Source: Rhodamnia argentea
Lineage: Eukaryota > Streptophyta > Magnoliopsida > Myrtales > Myrtaceae
Assembly: GCF_020921035.1 (NCBI RefSeq)
Contig: NC_063157.1
Location: 14,767,777 to 14,831,776 of the forward strand
Direction of reading: 5' to 3'
DNA: 64,000 nucleotides
The notes below the pieces were generated by a model that was given only the letters and a program-made list of their open reading frames with translations, was not told the origin of the DNA and did no database searches. The first letter of the stretch is position 1; each line of letters starts with the position of its first letter. Positions 35,665 through 45,400 of the stretch are shown one piece after another. The translations under genes were made by a program, and so were the position numbers.

Positions 35665-37162
35665 GAGCTTTTTTTAAAAAAATATGGTAAAAAAAAATTA
35701 TCAATTTAAGTGTTTTTAAAAAAAAATTACTGATTTAGGGCATCTGCACCTCTATTACAAGCACACATGCCCTGTGTGCCTCTTACAGAGTCGCAGATGG
35801 CTTATGCGCCTGTATGGGAGGCCCACGAGGCGCACACCATCTTAATTTTTTTATTTTCTTTTTCTTTTTTAGCCGCATATTTTTTTTTTGTTTACTTTTT
35901 TTGTTTTTTATATTTTTCGTGCACCACAAGCCCGCTAGCCCCATGCCGCCGCCGCACTCGCAAGTTGCCGTCGTATCGTCGCAGAATAAAAAAAACGTTA
36001 TTATAAATATAAAAAAAAAAGTAAAAAAAAGGACTCCCGTGCACTGCAAGCCTGCGAGCCCCGTGCCGCCACCGGGCTCTCAAGTTACTGTCATGTCGTC
36101 ATTGTCGTCCAAGTAAAAAAAACATTATTATAAATATAAAAAGGAAAAAAAAGTATAAAAGGACCCCCATGCACCGCAAGCCCGTGAGCCTCGTGCCGCC
36201 ACCGCGCCCGCAAGTCCCCTTGTGTCGTTTTTTGTCGTCCGAGTAAAAAAAACGTTATTATAAATATAAAAAATAAAATAAATAAAAAAGGACCCCCGTG
36301 GGCCGCAAGTTACTGCTGTGTCATCGCTGAATAAAAAAAAAACGTTATTATAAATTAAAAAAATAAAATGTGCGGCTACAAAAAGAAAAAGAAAGTAAAA
36401 ACATTTTTTTTAGTTTTTTATATTTATAATAACTTTTTTTTTACTCAGATGACGATGACGACATGGCGGCAACTTGCGGGTGCGGCAGCGGCACGAGGCT
36501 CGTGGGCATGCGGCGCACGGGGTCCTCTTTTTTACTTTTTTTTCTTTTTTATATTTATAATAATATTTTTTTTAATTCGGCGATGACTCGGACGACAACA
36601 ACGACACGGAGGCAACTTGCGAGCGCGGTGATGGCATAGGGCTTGTGGGCTTGCGGCACACAAGGGTCCTTTTTTAACTTTTTCTTCTTTTTTATATTTA
36701 TAATAACGTTGTTTTTTTTACTCGGACGACTACGATGATGACGACATGGCGGCAACTTGTGAGCACGGCAGCAGTATGGGGCTCGCGAGCTTGCATCGCA
36801 CAGGGGTCTTTTTTAACTTTTTTTCTTTTTTATATTTATAATATTTTTTTTTTACTCAACAACGACTCGGACGACAACGACGACGACAACACGGAGGCAA
36901 CTTGCGGGCGCAGCGGTGGCATGAGACTGGCGGGCTTGCGGCGTACGGAGAATATAAAAAAGAAAAAAAGTAAAAAAAATGTGTAGCTAAAAAAGAAAAA
37001 GAAAGTAAAAAAAAATTAAGATGGCTTATGCACTTGCATGAGAGGCGCATAAGATCTGGGCCTTTGTGGGTGGTGCACTTGCCCTAAATGAGTAAATTTT
37101 TTTAAAAACGCTTAAATTGGTAATTTCTTCTTTTTTTTGCCATATTTTTGAAAAAAAAGCCC
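35665..37162. mobile_element. Mutator-like element with opposed internal tandem repeats, 1498 bp
   Basis: Left and right arms are long inverted repeats. GAGCTTTTTTTAAAAAAATA at the left pairs with GGGCTTTTTTTTCAAAAATA from the right, and pairing continues past atttaagtgtttttaaaaa, gatttagggcatctgcacc and the gatggcttatgc block, at least 150 bp. The 9-bp flanks CACATTTAT (35656-35664) and CACGTTTAT (37163-37171) differ at one base, the length typical of Mutator insertions. Inside, about four units of roughly 125 bp (GC-rich core with caagcccgcgagccccgtgc, then cgttattataaatataaaaa) run forward from 35918 to 36360. About four units run in the opposite sense from 36405 to 36960. No transposase is encoded; the short open frames are low-complexity by-products. 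Confidence 0.8.
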
Positions 37163-37171
37163 CACGTTTAT

Positions 37172-37828
37172 CCTCCCTCCATATTGTTTTTTTCCTTTTT
37201 TTCTTTTGTCCTTCGTCTTTCGTCTTCATCACTACTCTCGTCGTTGTCGTCCTTATCTTTGCCATAACCACCATCCTCATCGTTGCCAAATCAGGGAAGA
37301 AAACAAAGGAGAAAATTAAAAATAAGGTAATAGAATAAGTTGATATATTATTGTCATGTGAGTGCCACATCGAAATCGTTTCTTTCTATCGTTCAAGTAA
37401 GAGCAATCACATAAGATCTTTAGCAAAGTTCATTAACAAACTTTTACCCTAGCTATAGGTGCAAATGTTCCACCGTAGTCTATGCTCTATTCTTAATAAC
37501 AACCTTTCTCTACTAATTTGACTTTGTTTCTTATGACTTTACCTTTGTCATCAAGATTGATTTCAACCCATTTGATTCCAGCAAAAGGATTATATACTTT
37601 GTACCAATGCAGCTCCCTTTTGCAGTACTTCTATCCATTTTTCGTCAGCTAGAGCTTCTTCGATTTCTTTTGGTTCTATCTAGGACATTAGTGCCCAAGT
37701 GGCCATCATACGTTTGAATAAGGATCTGGTTTTTTACTCCAGCATTGACGTCACCCATTACTTGTACTTCGAAATGATTTAGGTTTGTATTTACAGTCCT
37801 TTGGTAGATCCGCTTTGGTTTTGTCTTC
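37172..37828. other. Upstream region of the PPR gene
   Basis: No coding region is recognised. Short open frames near 37645-38034 on the minus strand have no family resemblance and overlap the PPR start. No clear TATA box was assigned. Confidence 0.3.
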
Positions 37829-40504
37829 GTGAACATAGCAATAGCAGTACGCACTGAACTTGCGTTCCCTCCATGTTCCTGCCAACCGATCAAGAAACTC
37901 CCGTACATGCGCAAGAACACCTTCCTTCGTCTGCTGTCTTCATGCAAGAACCTGAGCTCTCTCCTCAAAGTCCACGCGCGCCTGATCGTCGCGGGCCTCG
38001 GTCCAGTCGCCTCCGCGACTACCCACCTCATCAACTCCTACTCTTCGCTTCAAAGATGCGACCTTGCTCGCTCCGTCCTCGATTCCGCCCCGACTCCGAC
38101 CACTGTATCGTGGAACTCCATGATAAGAGCTTATTCGAGATCGAACCGACACCAGGAGGCTCTGAAGATGTACCGTTCCATGGTGGACAGAGGCTTGGAA
38201 CCAGACGGGTATACTTTCACTTTCGTTTTGAAGGCTTGTACTGGTGCTCAGGATTTGCAGGAGGGTGCTTTGATCCGCCGTGAAGTTTGTCGCAGAGGTC
38301 TGGAGAGGGATGTGTTTATATGCACTGGTCTGATAGACATGTATTGTAAAGCAGGGGATCTGGAGAGTGCACGAGAGATATTTGATAAATTGCCTGTGAG
38401 AGATGTTGTCGCCTGGAACTCAATGATGGCCGGGCTATCACATAGCTCGGATCCTCTTGAGGCTTTGGCACTTTTTAAGAGAATGCAGTGGACAGGAGTG
38501 GTTCCCCATTCGGTCAGCCTGTTGAATTTGTTTCCAGCTGTTTCAAGATTGGCAGATGTTGATTCGTGCAGATGTATGCATGCCTACGGGATTAGGATGG
38601 ATTTTGGCTCGGAAGTTTCGAATGCTTTGATTGACACATATTCCAAGTGTGGGGATGTAGAGTCGGCTCGCCTAGTTTTTGACCTCATTCATACTCGAGA
38701 TGATGTTTCATGGAGTACTATGATGGCGGGCTATGCTCATAATGGATGTTTCACTGAGGTTCTGGGTTTATATGACGGCATGAAAGAGATGGATCTTCAG
38801 ATGAATAAGGTCTCTGTCATAAGTGCTCTATTAGCTGCAGGGGAGATTAGAGATTTAGAGAAGGGAAAGGAGATACATCAGTGTGCCAAAAAACGAGCTA
38901 TTGACATGGATGTTCTTGTTGCTACTCCAATTATAACAATGTACGCAAAGTGTGGAGAGTTGGAGAAAGCTGAAAAATTGCTTAAGGGGCTCCCAGAAAG
39001 GGATCTAGTTGCTTCGTCTGCACTCATTGCCGTTCTTGTCCAATCTGGTCATCCTGAAAAAGCATTATCTGTACTTAAAGATATGGAGAACGAAAACATT
39101 AAACCAAATGATGTAACTCTGATCACTATCCTCCCAGTCTGCACTGGACTATCTTCTCTGAGATTAGGCAAGAGCATACACTGTTATGCCATCAAGGCTG
39201 ATGTTGGTTCTGGCTTTTCAATGGGAACAGCCCTAGTGTCCATGTATGCTAAATGTGGACATTTTAGTTATGCACACGTTATATTTGACACCATGCAATA
39301 TAAAGATGTTGTGACATGGAATGCTTTGATAAATGGGTATTCTCAGAATGGTGAATTGGACCGTGCAATTGAAATGTACCAGAAACTGCAGTTTTCTGGT
39401 TTGCACCCGGATGCTGGAACTATGGTGGGTTTGATACCAGCTTGTGCCCTCTTGAATGATCTCAAGCAAGGAACTTCTGTTCACGCTCTGAGTATTAAGA
39501 ACGGGTTTGATTCTGATCGCCACGTTAATTGTGCACTCATTGACATGTATTGTAAGTGTAGCAATCTTCCCTCAGCATTGTCCTTGTTTAACAGACTGGA
39601 TTTCATTAGGGACAAGGTATCTTGGAATATAATGATCGCCGCATTCACACGGAATGGAGATGCTAATAAAGCTTTATCTGCATTTTGTCAGATGAGATTG
39701 GAGCACCATCAGCCAAATTTAGTCACTTATGTGAGCATCCTTCCTGCAGCAGCATACTTGGCAGCCCTGAGAGAAGGGATGAGTTATCATTCTTGTATCG
39801 TCAAAATGGGATTTCTGTCATATGTCGCGGTCGGCAATAGTCTCGTTGACATGTATGCTAAGTGTGGCAAGATTGATTTGTCCAAGAGATGTTTCGATGA
39901 GATGGAAAACAAGGACACAGTCTCCTGGAATTCTATGCTGGCAGGATATGCAGTACATGGTCAAGGGGACCATGCCGTTGCACTTTTCTTGCTGATGCAA
40001 AAAAACCACATAGAAGTTGATTATGTGTCCTATGTCAATGTTTTGTCTGCTTGCAGACATGCAGGTTTGATAGAAGAAGGAAAGAAAATTTTCCATACTA
40101 TGCAAGAAGAATGCAGGATTCAGCCAGATGTGGAACATTATGCGTGCATGGTAGATTTGCTAGGCCGAGCTGGCTTATTTGATGAAACATTGTGTCTACT
40201 TGAGAAAATGCCAATGGAACCTGATGCTGGAGTCTGGGGAGCCTTATTGGGAGCCAGCATGATGCATTCTAATGTGGAGTTGGGCGAAGTTGCATTGAAG
40301 CATCTCACTGAAATTGAGCCTGAGAACCCGACAAACTTTGTAGTTTTATCAAACATGTATGCTCAATCTAGTAGGTGGGCAGATGCAGGAAAGAGAAGGT
40401 TAAATTTGAAAGACACCGGGATGAAGAAAACCCCTGGTTGTAGCTGGTTTGAAGTGAAAGACAGGACTCACGCATTTCTAATGGGTGACTCAAATCAGCC
40501 CTAA
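37829..40504 (+). CDS. PLS-type pentatricopeptide repeat protein ending in E/E+ motifs
   Basis: A single 891-codon exon, as usual for plant PPR genes. Tandem P, L and S repeats fill roughly residues 60-780, seen as recurrent VSWNSMIRAYSR, GLIDMYCKAGDLESAR and KDVVTWNALINGYSQNGELD-like units. The E motif follows (about residues 795-870: GVWGALLGASMMHSNVELGE, PENPTNFVVLSNMYAQSSRW), then GCSWFEVKDRTHAFLMGDS and a TAA. PLS-E proteins act in organelles as sequence-specific RNA-binding editing factors, often recruiting a DYW deaminase in trans. From memory the repeat order resembles Arabidopsis At2g39620, which also lacks a DYW domain. ATG 37829 is used; a second ATG at 37907 (MRKNTFLRLLSSC) is a good alternative start. 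Sequence after the stop is a decayed DYW domain. Organelle import is inferred, not shown. Confidence 0.9.
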   Translation: MNIAIAVRTELAFPPCSCQPIKKLPYMRKNTFLRLLSSCKNLSSLLKVHARLIVAGLGPVASATTHLINSYSSLQRCDLARSVLDSAPTPTTVSWNSMIRAYSRSNRHQEALKMYRSMVDRGLEPDGYTFTFVLKACTGAQDLQEGALIRREVCRRGLERDVFICTGLIDMYCKAGDLESAREIFDKLPVRDVVAWNSMMAGLSHSSDPLEALALFKRMQWTGVVPHSVSLLNLFPAVSRLADVDSCRCMHAYGIRMDFGSEVSNALIDTYSKCGDVESARLVFDLIHTRDDVSWSTMMAGYAHNGCFTEVLGLYDGMKEMDLQMNKVSVISALLAAGEIRDLEKGKEIHQCAKKRAIDMDVLVATPIITMYAKCGELEKAEKLLKGLPERDLVASSALIAVLVQSGHPEKALSVLKDMENENIKPNDVTLITILPVCTGLSSLRLGKSIHCYAIKADVGSGFSMGTALVSMYAKCGHFSYAHVIFDTMQYKDVVTWNALINGYSQNGELDRAIEMYQKLQFSGLHPDAGTMVGLIPACALLNDLKQGTSVHALSIKNGFDSDRHVNCALIDMYCKCSNLPSALSLFNRLDFIRDKVSWNIMIAAFTRNGDANKALSAFCQMRLEHHQPNLVTYVSILPAAAYLAALREGMSYHSCIVKMGFLSYVAVGNSLVDMYAKCGKIDLSKRCFDEMENKDTVSWNSMLAGYAVHGQGDHAVALFLLMQKNHIEVDYVSYVNVLSACRHAGLIEEGKKIFHTMQEECRIQPDVEHYACMVDLLGRAGLFDETLCLLEKMPMEPDAGVWGALLGASMMHSNVELGEVALKHLTEIEPENPTNFVVLSNMYAQSSRWADAGKRRLNLKDTGMKKTPGCSWFEVKDRTHAFLMGDSNQP

Positions 40505-40781
40505 TACGAGAAAAGGCAACTTTTGTGGAACAATTTACTCGAGAAAATGGAAAATTTGGGGTTTATTCCTGACAGGAGCTGTGTCTGGCAGAATGTGGCG
40601 GAAGAGGATAAATACAGAAATTGGATCGACTATCCAGACAGTGAAGAATCTTCGTATATGTGTAAACTGCCATACAGCTATCAAATACATTGCAACAATT
40701 ACAAGCTGCAAAATCATTGTGGGAGATGCCACCCATTTGCATCACTTTGGGGAGGGCATCTGCTAGTGCGGGGATTACTGG
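40505..40781 (+). pseudogene. Relic DYW deaminase domain behind the PPR gene
   Basis: In the PPR frame the sequence after the TAA continues LLEKMENLGFIPD, the usual start of the C-terminal extension. From about 40625 another frame gives VKNLRICVNCHTAIKYI, KIIVGDATHLHHFGEGIC, a TAG (40764-40766), and CGDYW (40767-40781). The segment between them is too short, and the HSE catalytic motif expected there is missing, so a deletion plus frameshift is likely. The CxxCH zinc motif and the terminal DYW remain readable. This is a former DYW protein shortened to an E-type protein. Confidence 0.85.
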
Positions 40782-42488
40782 CGACTTAGCTGCAAAATGC
40801 CAATTTGACATTCTGTAGCATAATGCTTAAAGAGAAGAACGAATGGTGACAGTGGCCACACATTAATCCAGAATTACAAGAATTTTGGATTGGAGAAGCG
40901 AGAACACCAACCTGTCAGGCAGGCGCATACTCTTGTTTGAGGGAGGAAGTGGAGCTTATGACCTTAATAGATTCTCTCCTCGTTCTTGTCTTCAAAGCCG
41001 ACAATACGCTTGGTGCTAGGGCTGGAGATCCCGTTGACCCACAGAATTGTCATTTTTTTGGGATCATATGTAATTTGCACCGAGAATGTAAAGGAAAGGC
41101 ATCATGTTCTTTGCATACTCCTTTCCTCACTGCATGTATATATTCCTGTTCTCAGGCTGGAGCAGTCTCACCGACGATATTATGATGCAATTTGATGAAA
41201 CAACAGAATGTGGCGGTAGAACCATGAAAAAAGGGCATCGAGGAAGGAGAGGCGGTGAAGATAGAGACGAACGAAGGCTGCTAATTGACTTGTGCAAGGA
41301 CATTATGCCAAAAGCATTAAAGCTTATAGATGAGCTCAAGATGCATTTAACAAGGCAAATGGAGCAAATTATTCCAATTTCTTTCTGTTGGTTGCCGACA
41401 GGAAGGAAGACAAGATAGAGGCGTAGAAGGTGGCAGCAGAGCGACAAGGAAGAAGCTGCAACAAAGACGCCAGAGGCGGAGGAGCACCTACAACAATGAA
41501 CAGTGATCGGCGGGCTGCTGGGCGAGATTGAGAGATAAGGGGGCTTATCTAACGGGTTTTTTTTGTGTGTCACACTAGCCTATGTTCAAAGAAAAAATCA
41601 AAAGCTCACTCATCAGAGGTCTGTTAATAGATAGGAGCTCACCAATTAGATACTCGATCATGTTCATGAGTTACTCCAAGTCAAAGTGTTAATAAATTCA
41701 ACCTCACTCATGGCCTGCTGGAATGGCGCGAACTTGAGGGGCGAAGGCATAGGCAGCTTACAGGATACTCTTGTCCGTGTATCTTTTTGCCAGTGTGCAA
41801 AGCAAATCTTGCTGTCGAATCATTGCATCCATTACATGAATCGGGAATTGATAGAGAAAGTTGCCTATGAACAGGCTATGTAGGAATTGTTACGGTGAGA
41901 GCTAATATATAAGCAAACTAACAGTTTTGCCTCAAGTAAGAGTGCTTCTGAATGGTCATTTTACGACGGGAGTGTCATTGGTGATTACCTTACAGAAACT
42001 AAAACGGCTAAAATAAGATGAACTAATTAGAGGTACAGCACATCGTTTTAGTCAGTGGAATTTCTTACACCAAAACTCAAATCCTAACTACACATAACAC
42101 ATCCATAAGATTTTAATTAAAAAATTCTAACCCGTAACATGTGGCTAAAAACGTAAGCTATCTTTGGATAGGCTTTGAAGCTTCCAATACTTACCAGCAA
42201 TGTTCGAAGCTCACTGTTCTCCGCAGGGCTCGGCTAAATCCACATCATTCCACAGCTATTTTACTGACGAGAACGCATTACCCCTAGAAAACAACTGATT
42301 TCTATGGTGGTGGGAAACCGCCAAATTCATAAAGAAGAATAAAATTGGTAGTGCACATTTCCGGATGAACCTAACTATCCTCTTTAGACAATTTTCCCAT
42401 TGTTCGGATGAACCTAACTATCCTGTTTAAACAATTTTGCCATTGTCATACAAGGTAAGCATGCTCTAAACAAGGACTAACTCATCTT
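40782..42488. other. Spacer between convergent genes
   Basis: Holds the 3' ends of the PPR transcript and of ELP1. A plus-strand frame at 41182-41418 encodes a charged segment (KKGHRGRRGGEDRDERRLL, then KALKLIDELKMHL) that I cannot assign. It is not annotated as a gene because it lacks conserved features. Confidence 0.35.
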
Positions 42489-45400
42489 TCAAGGAGAGAC
42501 GAAGACCTTGCAACGCCAGGAGAAAGCCTCCGAATTTTGCAATTCAACCCTTGCTTTATGGAAGTAACGCTCCAAAGTTTGCTCTCTCTCATCCATGACA
42601 TCAGTGGGCATTGTATCTTCGGCTAGTTTGACCGCAGCTATTTGGGACAATTGAAAGTTTTCTCCAGTGCGTTGCAATTTCCTAGCAATTTCTTGCTCGC
42701 CTAGCATCACTAGGCAAATTAGTAAAGATCGCAGCTCACGCATAGCACCATTGGTTAAAGACATGCCCTTCAGATGCTCTACTAGGGCCATTTCCTCGTC
42801 GGGGCTGAGATGTGAAACACATATATAGATCCATTGTGACTAAAAAGAAGCAATAAAGACAAAAGTGGTGAGAAAACTTGAAGCAGAAATACCTTCCAGG
42901 TCGAATCTTCCCTCTGTTTCTCTGTCGCCTTGATTCTCTTGCTTTGCTACCAGCAGTAGAGCTGACGATGGAAGCAGTGGAGCCTGTCCTTGTCCTGCTC
43001 ATGAGCAAATCAAGAGCTCAATAAAATGAAACACATGCGACCAGAGCATAATATTCAGATAAATGTGGAACTTAAATGAATGAATTGTGAGTTCCCTCTC
43101 AGAGAATGGGAAAAACTGGTGCGGTTCACATAATGAAAATGCATATCATGCCACCAGTGTCAGTTCAAACGCCCACATTAGGAAATGGACAAGCCATGCA
43201 GAACAACAGGAAGAAAAAGAACACAGCAAAAAGTGTCCTTCCGACCCTCCACGCACATTTTAATATGGGAGAAGAAAACATGCACGTCAGGAAGTCAAGA
43301 CAACCAGCTTAAAAAAGTTCATTATGCAGTGGAACCATCAACGTTGTAGATAATATCACACTAAACAGGATATTGCAAAAGGTGAGTCAGAGCAGGATAT
43401 ATACGCAAGATATATTAACAAAAAGTAAGCCACTGTATGCCACCATGAGGACTGATCCCAGAATAGAATTCAATATCTAGTCAATATTCAAAATGTCCAT
43501 CCCCAACGCAAGCAGAAGCAAGTACTAGTGACATTTTAAAAATATAATATAAGTGGAAAAAGATCATAATATCTAAGAGAAACTTTAGCCTGTCTGGAAC
43601 AAGTTATGAAAGCATGATGGATCCCAAAGCAACACATAGTAAAGGTCATACCCTCTGGTGTAAGCACTCATTCCACTGAAGCTACTGCTAGCTTCGGAAG
43701 CGGTATCATCGTCAAGATCAGCCATTGATCGTTCATCTGACCGAAGTTTTGCTGCAAGAAGTAATCTTCTCTGCCGAACAGCTAAGTATCGGGTTAAATA
43801 CTTCCCAACTTTTTCCAAGCCTTCTTCATACTCACTTATGAGTGAACCCCCACATTCAAGAGATGCATTCCTGATTTCAGAGATTAAATCCTCGCTCCTG
43901 TGCAGAAAAGAGATCCTTAAAGCGTCCTCCCACTCCCTTGCAGTAATTAATAAACCCACCCCAGATTTCACATCTGCACAATATTCCAAAGCGATTTTGG
44001 CAGCTTCACCTGGTTTCCCTAGGGCTTGGAGTTCTTCACAGAGCTCATGAGCCAGTTGCACAGTCTCATCTTTCCCCAATTTCAAAAGACCAGCAACTGC
44101 AAGCACACCAGACCAACTACCAGAGGAACGGTAAGCCTTCAAAGCTTTTTCTAAGTTGGAGCAGCATAAATAAGTAGTTGCAGCGTCCTCGAAACATTTC
44201 AAATCATTGAGATGATCACCCCATGCCTCAAGCACTTGATTCCTCTTGTTAGGATCAGTAGTCAGTAGCAGTCCCAAAGGGAAAAGTTGAGGATTTTTCT
44301 TTAGAAGGTTCATAAAATCAACATAATGAGCATCTCCAGCCGATGCAATGTGCTTAAGAGCATTCTCATGCCTCTTCAACTTAAGGTCAATAGTATACTG
44401 CATCATGACATCAGGCATGCGTTGCAGTTCTTGAAGGAAAGGAAGAAATTCCTTAGGATCTTTCTGGGAGTTCAGCGCAACCATAGCAGCAAGATTTAGA
44501 TCATAAAGTCCCAGAGCAGCTTCAAAAATTGCCTCAGAATCTGATAACCAGAGCAGATGCTTTAAAGCTTCTTCAGCTGAAGGAAAAGTTATTCTTCGTG
44601 GGTCATCAAACCCTGACAATTCCATCTCACGAATGACTTTTATTCTCTCAAGAGCTTCCTCAAGAGCAGGAGGATCACTTCGTGCTAAAGTGGTTAATAT
44701 GCAAAGCTCCCGTGCAGGACTTTCGGCTAGTTGTCCTTGAATAGCAGTTCTTATCGCAAGGAGGACTGAAGAGACCTTGTTATCGGGATCAAAGCCCTTC
44801 AGCTCTCTGGCCTCCTCATCTTTGGTCTCGTTTATGTAAGGCAAAGCTATAAAATTCTCGTATAGCCTCTCTGTAACATTTTCTTTCTTTATGGCACAAA
44901 TGAACTCAGTTAAATGACTTAAACTGTTGACCTCCTTGACAAATTCTGGAGCGTGTTGGACAAATGTTTGCCAGCCACAGTAGTCAATGATAACATTGAA
45001 GTCTATTCTATGCCGCCTTACCATATACAGTGCATCTCTAAAACGCTGCTCAGCCAATGCATTGACAATAGAAGCTAAAACCAACTTTCTAGGGTAAATA
45101 CACTCAAGATTTCCTCGAGTTGTCTGAAGTAAAACTGCAGCTTCATCTCCATGCAAGACACCGATAATCTTGGCTCCTCTCTCCCATATATTTATGTATT
45201 TCCTGTTTCCTTGATCCCGTCTCTTGTTACCAACCTGAATAAAACTGTCGTACTTTGACTCCACATCTCCATGCAATATATCGCTAGTATCAACAACAAA
45301 AAGCAGATCTTGTTTGGTAGCAAAAATCAAGTGTGTGATCACTTGGTCCCCACGATTTGAGTAAAATGAGAAACTACTGCAGTTATTGCACAAAATCTTC

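Noticed and set aside
35767..36986. Several short open frames in the Mutator-like element
   Set aside because: They translate repeated AT linkers (Phe/Lys runs) and GC cores of a tandem repeat; no protein domain.
41127..41573. 148-codon minus-strand Ser-rich frame
   Set aside because: Antisense of a charged plus-strand stretch; composition-driven and not conserved in any family I know.
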